A stretch of 17,200 bases of DNA from SVFI01 sp045546735 (GTDB lineage Bacteria > Bacillota > Clostridia > Lachnospirales > Lachnospiraceae), in contig JAZQDJ010000083.1 in assembly GCA_045546735.1 (NCBI GenBank), positions 1 to 17,200 of the forward strand, given 5' to 3'. A program made the translations under genes and the position numbers. Every line of letters begins with the position of its first letter. Within the stretch, counting starts at the first letter, position 1. The notes below the pieces were generated by a model, which saw only the letters and a program-made list of their open reading frames with translations, had not been told where the DNA came from and made no database searches. Shown in pieces: positions 1-7,180 of this stretch.

Positions 1-8
1 ATATAGAT

Positions 9-1304
9 ATGGAGATTATACGTGAGTATTATTTAGATAAACTTATAAAAAGACAAAATAATGGATTAATAAAGGTTATAACCGGTATTAGAAGATGTGG
101 TAAATCGTATTTGTTAAATAAGCTCTTTTATAATTACTTGATAGAGAGTGGTGTTGATAAAGAGCATATTATCCGTTTCGCATTTGATTCCGCAGAGGAT
201 CTTCATCTTATAGGGGAGAGTCTGATTCGTGTTGAGAAAGAAAAAAGAGGCGTGAATCCCGAGTTATTCATGGAATATATTCGCTCTCAAACATCCGGGG
301 GAGGGAAATATTATTTGCTTCTGGATGAAGTGCAATTACTTGATTGTTTTGAATCTGTTCTGAATGGGTACTTGCGTAAGGATAATATGGATGTATATGT
401 CACCGGAAGTAATGCAAAGTTTTTGTCCAAAGATATTATCACTGAGTTTGCAGGACGTGGTGATGAAATCCATATGTATCCATTGAGTTTCGCGGAATTC
501 ATGTCTGTATATAAGGGTGATAAGTACGAAGGGTTATCAGAGTATATGCTTTATGGTGGAATACCGCTCGTAGTTCTACGCGAAGGTGCAAATGAAAAAG
601 CTACCGTTTTGCAGAATCTGTTTGATGAAATCTATATTACAGATATTTTCAAGAGAAATAGAGTAAAGAATCAAGGGGAGCTAGAAGATTTGCTGAATAT
701 TCTTTCTTCTGCAGTAGGTTCGCTTACTAATCCGGAGAAATTAAAAAATACATTTAAGACGGTCAAAAAATCAAGTATTACAGCAAAGACCATAAAAAAA
801 TATTTGGATTATTTTGAGGATTCTTTTTTGATAGAGTCTGCACAGAGATATGATATTAAAGGGAAGGCTTATATCGAAACACCAAAGAAATACTATTTTT
901 CCGATTTAGGACTTCGCAATGCTCGAATAAATTTCCGACAGTTTGAGCAGACACATTCGATGGAAAATGTGATTTATAACGAGCTTCGCATGCGTGGATA
1001 TAGTGTGGATGTAGGCGTGGTGCCAATTGCGGAGAAGGATAAAGATGGAAAAGTAGTTCGAAAAGCTTTGGAAGTAGATTTCGTTTGTAATCTTGGTTCT
1101 GCAAGATATTATATACAGTCGGCTTATTCGCTCCCAGATGAAGCAAAAAGAAATCAAGAGATACGACCATTTAGGAAAATAGATGATTCTTTCAAGAAAA
1201 TTGTGGTGACAAAAGATATAGTTCCAACACACTATGATGAGAACGGAATTTTAACAGTGAACATTTATGAGTTCTTGCTTAATCCGGGAAGTATTGAAGG
1301 ATAA
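9..1304 (+). CDS. AAA family ATPase with DUF4143 domain
   Basis: This 431-aa protein has the layout of the AAA_14/DUF4143 ATPases. A P-loop (GIRRCGKS, residues about 26-33) follows a short N-terminal helix, and a Walker B (YYLLLDEVQ, about 101-109) follows at the usual distance. The Arg-rich P-loop 'TGIRRCGKS' is typical of the family. The C-terminal half carries the DUF4143 segment, rich in aromatic and charged residues, including an EVDFVC motif near residue 357 that resembles the PD-(D/E)xK-like core often found there. The cellular role of these ATPases is poorly defined; they are common in accessory DNA of anaerobes and show no fixed gene partner. The length is normal and no frameshift is seen. 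The start cannot be fully judged because only 8 bases precede it. A terminator hairpin lies about 160 bp downstream. Confidence 0.9.
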   Translation: MEIIREYYLDKLIKRQNNGLIKVITGIRRCGKSYLLNKLFYNYLIESGVDKEHIIRFAFDSAEDLHLIGESLIRVEKEKRGVNPELFMEYIRSQTSGGGKYYLLLDEVQLLDCFESVLNGYLRKDNMDVYVTGSNAKFLSKDIITEFAGRGDEIHMYPLSFAEFMSVYKGDKYEGLSEYMLYGGIPLVVLREGANEKATVLQNLFDEIYITDIFKRNRVKNQGELEDLLNILSSAVGSLTNPEKLKNTFKTVKKSSITAKTIKKYLDYFEDSFLIESAQRYDIKGKAYIETPKKYYFSDLGLRNARINFRQFEQTHSMENVIYNELRMRGYSVDVGVVPIAEKDKDGKVVRKALEVDFVCNLGSARYYIQSAYSLPDEAKRNQEIRPFRKIDDSFKKIVVTKDIVPTHYDENGILTVNIYEFLLNPGSIEG

Positions 1305-1463
1305 AAATTTTATATAAATATAAAAATGTCATGAAAAGTAGGTTTTGATAAAAATGAATAATAGTGATAGCTTGTAAGCGATAAGAAGATTATCAACAGT
1401 TATTCCTGCTGTGCAAAAATGGGAACGATTAAAGATGGGATCCCTACCAAGCAAAATGGAATG
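1305..1463. other. intergenic stretch with possible gene remnant
   Basis: No intact gene is visible. In the + direction a short open stretch ending with a stop at about 1462-1464 reads like a protein C-terminus (VIPAVQKWERLKMGSLPSKM). It has no start codon or ribosome site and a TAA lies upstream in frame, so at most it is a decayed gene end. I cannot assign a family. Confidence 0.2.
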
Positions 1464-1490
1464 AAAAAGCCGTGTTATCCACGGCTTTTT
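1464..1490 (+). terminator. rho-independent terminator
   Basis: A perfect 11-bp stem (AAAAAGCCGTG / CACGGCTTTTT) closes a 5-nt TTATC loop and runs into a T-tract. The A-run on the left arm means it could also act on the minus strand. It probably ends the transcript of the DUF4143 ATPase. Confidence 0.8.
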
Positions 1491-1521
1491 GCTTTTGCAA
1501 TAGTATATGCCACAGTCCACA

Positions 1522-1737
1522 GGAATAATACTACAAAAACATTCCTATAACAATAAAAAACAAACCCAAACAAGTGGTAAAAAAGAATAAAAACAAAAAA
1601 ATATTCCAAAGACACTTGACAGGGAATAAATCTGTGGCTATTATAAAAGTGGAATAAATGCAAAAAAACATTCCCAAAATAACAAAGAAAACGGCGGAGG
1701 TAAAAGAAAAAACGGAATAAAAAAAGGATATAATTCC
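1522..1737. repeat. four evenly spaced 24-bp inverted-repeat units
   Basis: Four 24-bp units have the form GGAAT-N14-ATTCC: 1522-1545, 1584-1607 (first base A instead of G), 1651-1674 and 1714-1737. Their starts lie 62, 67 and 63 bp apart. Units 1-3 also share interior sequence (GGAATAA at the left, AAAAAYATTCC at the right), so they look related rather than chance palindromes. They surround the promoter at 1616-1644 and lie upstream of the 761-aa P-loop gene, which suggests an operator or protein-assembly array. Function is unknown. Confidence 0.5.
1616..1644 (+). promoter_or_regulatory. sigma-A-type promoter of the 761-aa gene
   Basis: A consensus -35 TTGACA (1616-1621), a 17-bp spacer and a -10 TATTAT (1639-1644) are present. 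Transcription would start near 1651, inside the third 24-bp inverted-repeat unit, leaving a leader of about 160 nt before the start codon at 1813. Confidence 0.75.
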
Positions 1738-1812
1738 TAACAGCAACTATTTTAAACTGATTTACACTGACAATGATTCTAAAAGACAAGGGAAAATAAG
1801 GAGGTAATGTGA

Positions 1813-4098
1813 ATGGCTGGATATAAAGTGAATATGATTATTGACGGCGACTATTTTAAATTGACTTATACGAAAGATGGAAAACAGCAGAAAAGCACAA
1901 TAGGAAGAGTAAATGATATTACGGTGATGGCTGCACAGAAAATAGCCCGCGAGGTAGAGAGTTTGCTTGAAAGCGATTGGACTGCTGAGAGAATAAAAGA
2001 AATGTATGCTTTGAATCGTGATACAAAACGATGCGGATATAATGAGACGATTCTTCAATATGAGAATAAATCGATTGAGATAGCAACAAAGATTCTTTTC
2101 CAAGAACAGTATGATGAAATTATAAACGGTCCGGTATATCCGTTGGCAGGCAAAGGGAAAAAGCCGTTGGAAATACTGAATATCGGATGTACCGGTTCAG
2201 GAAAGACCCGTTTTATTATCAGTAGTATTTTGACAAAAAAGGCGCAGAAGAATTTTGTTCCGGCCTTAACGAGTTTGAAAGAAACGACAGCATGCTCTAT
2301 CGAATATCATGTCAATTCAAATGATGTTGAGCTGAAAAGAGACACTGATTTTAAAGTCGAAGTATATCTGAAAAACAAAGAAGAAGTGGTTAACAGCATT
2401 AAAGGACTGGTGACGGAGTCGGCGGATGAAATTGTTGAAACGGTGAAAGTGAATGCGAAAAATCAAAAGGATATATCAGAGTTGTCTGCAGAGTGCATAG
2501 CAGCTGCCGGAAAAAGATTAGAGATGAACTATGATAAAACATTCGGGCTCGGAAAAAGAAAAGAGAATCAGACACTTGCAGTCAAGGTAATGGATGTAAC
2601 CAAAAAAGGTTTGATGGGATATTGCGGATACACCAGCAAATCGATAGAGAAGCAGGAACTGGACAATCCGGATTATATTTTACAGCAGCTTAGAAGCGAT
2701 TTTGAAAAAGATGCGAAGATTATGACGCATGATGATATTATCAGGATGTTGGATTTTTGCAATATAGAGGAGATGATTGACGAGATCTACAATGAACTTA
2801 TAAATGATCTGCAGAAATATAATGACGAATACAATGAAAATGTTGAGATTGGTTATACAATCCATCATTATGGGGATTCAGAGGACGAAAGTACGCTGCT
2901 TTATTTAAGCCATGTATTCGGTAACAAAAGAATGCAGAGGAAAGATGATTTTTTCACAATAGAACCGCTGATCAGCCGTGCGGTTTTTTATGTAAAAACT
3001 CAAAAACTGGCATATAACGGAGAAGTGATTTTGTCGGACAGCGTAGGTATCAATCAAGGACAGAAAGATGTAGAAAGAATCAAAGGCACTGCTAAATACA
3101 CGGTAGGCGCATCGGTGCAGACCAGAAAGCCGGATATTGTGCTGTATCATACAAAGTTTAATCATAAAGATGATTTTATGCTTGCTATAGTTGATTTCCT
3201 TCGTGAATATGCGTACGGTGGTTCGACCTATGTTGTGGCAGGAAGATTGGATGAAGTTTTGGATACATATATAAAGGATAACAGCTGGGAAGCGGAGGAT
3301 ATGACACAGCAGGAATTCGAGGATATTTTGGATGAAGTGAAAGATATTTATATCGAGTCGGAAGTGACATTAAAGAGTATTATCGGAAATAACTACTTGA
3401 TTTGCGATAAAACAAACAATATTGTGGATAAATATGAGTTTGCAGAAGAATACACGGGAGAAGCCGTTTTAAATAAGGTAATCAAAGAGAATGAGAGTAT
3501 GGATGAGAGCACGGATGAGAGCGCGGATGAAAGCGCATGCAGACTGAGCGATGTTGATTTTATGGAAATGATTCAGCGCAATAGTGTACCTGCAAATGTT
3601 TATCAGGCATATTTACAGAAGATACCTGATATGATACCGATGGAGTACCGTCATATGAGATGGAATACGCTGCAGAAAGCGATTGAGTGTCTTCGCTGGA
3701 ATCAATTTGGATTTGATGTCTTATACCCGGCTTTTGCTATTGGAAATGCAGTTGCTGCCGAATTGGGCAGAGATGATATCAGAGAGGAGTTTTCAGATAA
3801 ATTCGGAGATAATGCAGAGAAAATGAAGCGGACATATCTTGAAAAAGTGAACGATACGGCGCAGATTGTACTGGTTACAGAATACCGCGAGCTTATGAGA
3901 CGGCTTTTGGGTATGCGATATGATTCTCATTTGAGAACAAATCTGAGTTTATCGATGACAGACGACAGAAAGCATGAACTTCAGAAACTGTATCAGACAT
4001 GTATGAGGAAAAATGGATTACAGGGCGAGCATGTCGTGAAGGTTATTATGCACATTGCGTGGATCAGGACAGTCGATTCTTTTGAACAGAACGTATAG
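1813..4098 (+). CDS. large P-loop protein, candidate dynamin-like GTPase
   Basis: This 761-aa protein matches no family I can name firmly. What is seen: a P-loop GCTGSGKT at residues 125-132; an 'ALTSLKETTACSIEYHV' segment at 151-167 that resembles the switch I region of dynamin-like GTPases (a TTAxxxE pattern); a hydrophobic strand ending in DSVG (409-412) that resembles G3 DxxG; 'DIVLYHT' (441-447); and 'STYVVAGRLDEV' (471-482), where G4 would be expected, although the usual T/NKxD is replaced by GRLD. If this reading is right, about 240 residues are inserted between switch I and G3. An acidic DES-repeat linker (about 565-578) separates a helical C-terminal part. The start is supported by AGGAGGT 8 nt upstream; a two-codon ATG-TGA ORF (1807-1812) lies directly before it in frame. 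It has its own promoter. The small LRR-like gene follows after 79 bp. ATP rather than GTP binding cannot be excluded. Confidence 0.6.
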   Translation: MAGYKVNMIIDGDYFKLTYTKDGKQQKSTIGRVNDITVMAAQKIAREVESLLESDWTAERIKEMYALNRDTKRCGYNETILQYENKSIEIATKILFQEQYDEIINGPVYPLAGKGKKPLEILNIGCTGSGKTRFIISSILTKKAQKNFVPALTSLKETTACSIEYHVNSNDVELKRDTDFKVEVYLKNKEEVVNSIKGLVTESADEIVETVKVNAKNQKDISELSAECIAAAGKRLEMNYDKTFGLGKRKENQTLAVKVMDVTKKGLMGYCGYTSKSIEKQELDNPDYILQQLRSDFEKDAKIMTHDDIIRMLDFCNIEEMIDEIYNELINDLQKYNDEYNENVEIGYTIHHYGDSEDESTLLYLSHVFGNKRMQRKDDFFTIEPLISRAVFYVKTQKLAYNGEVILSDSVGINQGQKDVERIKGTAKYTVGASVQTRKPDIVLYHTKFNHKDDFMLAIVDFLREYAYGGSTYVVAGRLDEVLDTYIKDNSWEAEDMTQQEFEDILDEVKDIYIESEVTLKSIIGNNYLICDKTNNIVDKYEFAEEYTGEAVLNKVIKENESMDESTDESADESACRLSDVDFMEMIQRNSVPANVYQAYLQKIPDMIPMEYRHMRWNTLQKAIECLRWNQFGFDVLYPAFAIGNAVAAELGRDDIREEFSDKFGDNAEKMKRTYLEKVNDTAQIVLVTEYRELMRRLLGMRYDSHLRTNLSLSMTDDRKHELQKLYQTCMRKNGLQGEHVVKVIMHIAWIRTVDSFEQNV
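3490..3537 (+). repeat. 12-bp tandem repeat inside the coding region
   Basis: Four imperfect copies of a 12-bp unit (consensus GATGAGAGCRCG) run in frame and encode a Ser/Asp/Glu-rich DES-type linker. Such repeats can change copy number by slippage without shifting the frame. Confidence 0.7.
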
Positions 4099-4110
4099 TG
4101 ATTATTTGAA

Positions 4111-4179
4111 ATAACGCCTCCTCCTATTATAGTAATATATACCCCAAAAAAATATTTGAAAAAGGAGTGCAGGCGTTAT
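4111..4179 (+). promoter_or_regulatory. inverted repeat that could hide the ribosome site and start codon
   Basis: ATAACGCCT (4111-4119) is perfectly complementary to AGGCGTTAT (4171-4179). CTCC (4121-4124) can then pair with GGAG (4164-4167), the ribosome site of the next gene. The right arm includes the first two bases of the ATG at 4178. Folded, this RNA would block translation of the LRR-like protein; an inducing signal or protein would be needed to open it. The role is inferred from pairing only. Confidence 0.5.
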
Positions 4180-4678
4180 GAGAAGAATTTTGATTGATGA
4201 GATTGAGAGGGACTTAAAGGAGCTCCACTACGGTCTTCCGTGGAAGTATGATGCGACATGTTTCAACTTCCGGCCGGCGAAAGAGCTGGTGCATGTTTCT
4301 GAAATTGATTCTATTAAGAAGAAAGATGTTGAAGTTTTGATTATCGGGTGTGATTTGGACGATTACAGGTTTATTTCGGATATGACAAACTTAAAGCAGC
4401 TCTATATTTATTCGGGACAGAACATAAAGCAGCTTGATTTCGTGAAAGACCTTGTGGAGCTGAGGCAGTTGTTTATAGCAGACTCGAAAGTGGAATCGGC
4501 AGAAGGGCTGGTGGAACTGCTCAGGAAGAAGGCGGAAATAACGGAAGCGGAGCAAAGAATATTAAGGCAGATAGAAGCTGTCTGTATTGAGACAGAGTCT
4601 GAGAAAGTGACAAAGCAAGAATTAGAGGCGGCAAATCCGTATTTTGCGGAAATTATTGTTAAGAAGCCGGCAAAATAA
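4178..4678 (+). CDS. small leucine-rich-repeat-like protein
   Basis: This 166-aa protein has no signal peptide or membrane segment. Residues about 50-115 hold two to three repeats of about 22-24 residues with regularly placed Leu/Ile (for example 'VEVLIIGCDLDDYRFI', 'LKQLYIYSGQNIKQLDFV', 'LRQLFIADSKVESAEGL'). This is the pattern of cytoplasmic leucine-rich-repeat proteins. The C-terminus is charged and helical. LRR proteins of this size usually act by binding other proteins; the partner is unknown. The gene lies 79 bp after the 761-aa P-loop gene on the same strand, so co-transcription is likely. The ribosome site (AAAGGAG, 10 nt before ATG) is embedded in the inverted repeat described separately, which points to translational control. 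Confidence 0.6.
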   Translation: MRRILIDEIERDLKELHYGLPWKYDATCFNFRPAKELVHVSEIDSIKKKDVEVLIIGCDLDDYRFISDMTNLKQLYIYSGQNIKQLDFVKDLVELRQLFIADSKVESAEGLVELLRKKAEITEAEQRILRQIEAVCIETESEKVTKQELEAANPYFAEIIVKKPAK

Positions 4679-4741
4679 AAAATTAAAAAAATAAAAAAGG
4701 AAAGGAGAATTTTCTACAGAATAATTATTGTATGGGAAAAA

Positions 4742-4882
4742 AATAGCAACCGCCTGCAAGCGATTGCTATTGTGGATCCATATTAAATCCGAATGTTCAC
4801 TGCAATGAACATTATAAAATGACGAAAACCAAACCATGTTATGTCATTTGTTAATCTGAAAATATCATAATTAACATATGAT
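4742..4882. other. cluster of four hairpins in intergenic DNA
   Basis: The 355-bp gap between the LRR-like gene and the first sigma gene holds four stems: 4742-4771 (AATAGCAA/TTGCTATT plus CGC/GCG, one mismatch), 4792-4813 (AATGTTCA/TGAACATT), 4817-4849 (AAATGAC/GTCATTT, 19-nt loop) and 4864-4882 (ATCATA/TATGAT). The first two have the identical loop CTGCAA. Read on the minus strand, the first hairpin is followed by a run of seven T and could be a terminator, although no minus-strand gene is seen here. The rest of the gap (4883-5020) shows no clear feature to me. Confidence 0.55.
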
Positions 4883-5033
4883 GTCAAGTCGTTTTTAGGA
4901 TGGAATGATCCGTGTTTCCAACAACTACAATTGAATATTTTTGAATTTGCAACTAGGAATCCGGTAACAGTAAATGAAATGTAACGGGGTTTTGTACTCG
5001 TTTACGCTTTTTTCGATTGAAAGGAGAATGCAA

Positions 5034-5651
5034 ATGGAAAATCAGCAGTACTTACAGTATATTGAGGAGCTTCTTCGTGGTGACAGAACACACGAAAAAG
5101 CTTTTGCCGATGCGTGCAAGGCGCTTTGCTATGCTCAAATTTACAGCAGAAATTATCAGCTTGCTGAAAATCACAATGCGGCAGTGGAATGGACAATGGA
5201 AGATTTCTTCCATGAGACCTTTCTTGTTGTATGGGACAAGCTTTCGTGCTATGACCCAAAGAAGGGTGCATTTTCAACATGGTATGCCCGAATCTGTTCA
5301 AACATCTACATGAATAAATATAAGAAGTCAAAAAGATTTTCGTACACAGATTTAACGGTGTTGGAATCGGACCAGAACTTTGTCTTTGATGGTGCAGAGA
5401 CTGCTTTTCTTAAGAGAGAACGCGAGTCTTGGCATATGTTTGAGCAAGAGCTCGACCACATCAATCCAAAATATGCCCGTGCTATAGAGCTTCATTATAT
5501 GAGAGGATTTTCTGTAAAAGAAGTTGCTCTTCTCATGGAAGTGAACGAATCCACCGTGAACAATTGGCTTGCACGGGGACGCAGTAAGCTCGAAAGCTTC
5601 TGCAAGAAGCAGCAGCTGAAAGAAGGATTGTACTTTGAAATGGCTGCATAA
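5034..5651 (+). CDS. ECF-like sigma-70 family sigma factor
   Basis: This 205-aa protein has the two-domain layout of ECF sigma factors, which guide RNA polymerase to a special promoter set. A region 2 block (about 50-95: 'WTMEDFFHETFLVVWDKL' and 'GAFSTWYARICSNIYMNKYKK') is followed by a linker and a region 4 helix-turn-helix (about 145-190: 'RAIELHYMRGFSVKEVALLM', then 'NESTVNNWLARGRSKL'). Its length is normal for the family. I chose the ATG at 5034 because AAAGGAG lies 7 nt upstream; ATG 5028 sits too close to that site and ATG 4974 has none. No anti-sigma factor gene is visible nearby, which is unusual for an ECF factor. It is first in a one-direction run with two larger sigma factors and a ClpX-like unfoldase, so a regulatory cascade is a fair inference. 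Confidence 0.85.
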   Translation: MENQQYLQYIEELLRGDRTHEKAFADACKALCYAQIYSRNYQLAENHNAAVEWTMEDFFHETFLVVWDKLSCYDPKKGAFSTWYARICSNIYMNKYKKSKRFSYTDLTVLESDQNFVFDGAETAFLKRERESWHMFEQELDHINPKYARAIELHYMRGFSVKEVALLMEVNESTVNNWLARGRSKLESFCKKQQLKEGLYFEMAA

Positions 5652-5663
5652 AAATTTTTTAAA

Positions 5664-5687
5664 AGAAGTGAAAGATTTTTCACTTTT
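5664..5687 (+). terminator. hairpin between sigma genes, possible attenuator
   Basis: AAGTGAAA (5666-5673) pairs perfectly with TTTCACTT (5678-5685) around a GATT loop, followed by TT only. It may partly stop or stabilise the transcript between the first and second sigma genes. The T-tract is weak for a full terminator. Confidence 0.4.
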
Positions 5688-5745
5688 GCAGATATATATT
5701 TTCAGACACACAAACACACACACCCAAAATATGGAGGGATTCATT

Positions 5746-6690
5746 ATGGAAAACATTTTTTATATTGATGCAGAACCAACATTAGAAGAACTTGAAGAAG
5801 TGGAAGTAGAAGAAAAAGACGAGGAGGCAGGAGATTACTATTCCGAAGACTCGATGAAAATGTACATGAACGAGATTGCAAAAGTTCCGCTTCTTTCAGC
5901 AGAGGAGGAAAGAGAACTTTCACAGGTGATTGCTGAAAACGGACCAAAGGCGCAGGCGGCAAAAGACAAAATGCTGACAGCAAATCTTAGACTGGTAGCT
6001 TTCCGCGCAAAGAAATTCATAAACAGAGGTGTCGATTTTGATGATTTGAACGCTATGGGATATGAAGGTCTTGTAAAAGCGGTAGAGAAATTTGACTACA
6101 CGCGCGGTTTTCGTTTCAGTACATATGCCATTTGGTGGATTGATCAGGCGATAGCCAGAGGAATCGCCTGTGAATCAGGCACAGTACGTGTTCCGGTGCA
6201 TGTGCAGGAAGTGGCACGTAAGATAAGAAAAGCAGTAGAAGTTCTTAAGCAGGAAACGATGCGGGAACCTACGATAGAAGAGGTAGTAGAACATACAAAC
6301 TTGCCGTTTGAAAAAGTGTTGGCTGCTTATGAGGCCGGATTTACGGTTGTGTCTTTCGATTATCAGATTACAGATGACGGAGATTTGACGATGGAAGATC
6401 TTCTGGCAGATGAGAATGCAGTTGATCCTTGTCAGACTGTTATGCAGAAAGATTTGCAAAAAGCAGTGAAAAAGGTTTTGTCTCAGCTTCCGGAAAAAGA
6501 GGCGCTGGTGCTCAGAATGCGCTATGGTATCGGGCTTGAACGTCCTATGACGCTGGAAGAGATTGCTTCTTTGCCGGGGTTTGGTGTGACAAGAGAAAGA
6601 GTCCGTCAGATTGAAGAGAAGGCAATTAGAACGATTCGCAGATCATACTCTATGAAGTCACAGCTTCAGGATTATGCATTAGCAAGCTGA
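5746..6690 (+). CDS. sigma-70 family sigma factor (group 2/3 type)
   Basis: This 314-aa protein has the conserved sigma-70 core. After an acidic N-terminus (about 8-35, rich in Glu) comes region 1.2 (DSMKMYMNEIAKVPLLSAEE), then region 2 (NLRLVAFRAKKF, DLNAMGYEGLVKAVEKFDY, and the FSTYAIWWIDQAIARGIA promoter -10 recognition segment), region 3 ('VHVQEVARKIRKAVEVLK' onward) and region 4.2 with the helix-turn-helix 'FGVTRERVRQIEEKAIRTIRR'. It lacks the long region 1.1 of primary sigma factors, so it is an alternative factor. The ATG at 5746 is chosen because GGAGGG lies 7 nt upstream; an earlier in-frame ATG overlaps the preceding gene. It is a clear paralog of the sigma factor at 7181-8071. Target promoters are unknown. 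Confidence 0.92.
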   Translation: MENIFYIDAEPTLEELEEVEVEEKDEEAGDYYSEDSMKMYMNEIAKVPLLSAEEERELSQVIAENGPKAQAAKDKMLTANLRLVAFRAKKFINRGVDFDDLNAMGYEGLVKAVEKFDYTRGFRFSTYAIWWIDQAIARGIACESGTVRVPVHVQEVARKIRKAVEVLKQETMREPTIEEVVEHTNLPFEKVLAAYEAGFTVVSFDYQITDDGDLTMEDLLADENAVDPCQTVMQKDLQKAVKKVLSQLPEKEALVLRMRYGIGLERPMTLEEIASLPGFGVTRERVRQIEEKAIRTIRRSYSMKSQLQDYALAS

Positions 6691-6802
6691 TATAGATTCA
6701 ACTGCCGGTTCATTGGCGGTGTGCCTAAGAGTAACTATACTTACAACTAGACCGGGGCCGGCCTTGGCCGGCCGTTCATTTATAAGAAAGGAGAGCAATA
6801 TT
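6691..6802 (+). other. leader with GC-rich palindrome
   Basis: This untranslated stretch between the second sigma gene and the 31-codon ORF contains GGCCGGCC-TT-GGCCGGCC (6756-6773), an unusually GC-rich hairpin for this AT-leaning DNA. A weaker stem precedes it (ACTGCC / GGCGGT around 6701-6720). Only a weak T-rich tail follows, so it is a poor terminator; an RNA structure controlling the ORF downstream is possible. Confidence 0.4.
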
Positions 6803-6898
6803 ATGTACAGAAATGAAAAGAAAAGTATTTTTAGTGGCCCGAATTTCGGAATGATCCGTACCGGACAGACAAAAAGGACAGAAGGAATAGGCGATTAA
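6803..6898 (+). CDS. 31-aa small peptide between sigma genes
   Basis: The ORF encodes a basic 31-residue peptide starting MYRNEKKSIFSGPNFG. A good ribosome site (AAAGGAG) lies about 9 nt upstream of the ATG, the main reason to take it as real. There are no membrane segments or cysteines. It lies between two sigma factor genes on the same strand and its stop overlaps a 10-bp hairpin. It could be a leader peptide or a small regulator of one of the sigma factors. I do not recognise it. Confidence 0.45.
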   Translation: MYRNEKKSIFSGPNFGMIRTGQTKRTEGIGD

Positions 6899-6928
6899 AC
6901 TACTGCTATAATGACAGGCGCCTATTTC
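6884..6928 (+). terminator. hairpin at the end of the small ORF
   Basis: GGAATAGGCG (6884-6893) pairs with CGCCTATTTC (6919-6928), 10 bp with one G-T pair and a 25-nt loop. The tail is only weakly T-rich. It surrounds an extended -10 promoter motif, so it may affect transcription of the downstream sigma gene rather than end the upstream one. Confidence 0.35.
6904..6912 (+). promoter_or_regulatory. extended -10 promoter (TGCTATAAT)
   Basis: TG-N-TATAAT is a perfect extended -10 element, which can work without a good -35; none is seen 17 bp upstream. It would give the third sigma gene and the ClpX-like gene their own transcript. Confidence 0.45.
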
Positions 6929-6955
6929 TTTCATATAATAATTGTAGAAAAGGAG

Positions 6956-7090
6956 ATGGCACACACGCAAAAGACATTAGTTAACATTATTCGGGAGGCA
7001 ACATTTCTGACAGTATATCCGACGCTCCAAGAGGCGGAGGCAAATAAAAAGCAAATCAATCAGTTAATTGAAGCGATAACATCGCACTAA
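6956..7090 (+). CDS. possible 44-aa small protein
   Basis: An open frame of 44 residues starts MAHTQKTLVNIIREATFLTV and is followed by a helix rich in Gln, Glu and Lys. The composition looks protein-like. The weak point is the start: AAAAGGAG directly abuts the ATG, giving no normal spacing. An in-frame ATG at 6911 would give 59 residues but has no ribosome site and overlaps the promoter. I do not recognise the product. Confidence 0.3.
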   Translation: MAHTQKTLVNIIREATFLTVYPTLQEAEANKKQINQLIEAITSH

Positions 7091-7180
7091 TATTCCGAAG
7101 AAACAATGGAATAGAGAAGGTAACAAGTAGGATAAACAGGCCTGCATGGCTTTGTGTACCCATTTTTAGGAGGAATTTAT

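Noticed and set aside
1522..1737. Possible CRISPR array
   Set aside because: Units are only 24 bp, vary strongly inside, number four, and have a promoter within a spacer; no cas genes are present.
1475..1789. Minus-strand 104-codon ORF rich in Phe, Leu and Tyr
   Set aside because: It is the reverse complement of an A-rich regulatory region with promoter and repeats; its composition is an artefact of the poly-A runs.
5635..5745. Longer N-terminus for the second sigma factor
   Set aside because: The extension overlaps the previous gene and the hairpin; the strong ribosome site lies before ATG 5746 and the extension has no sigma-like sequence.
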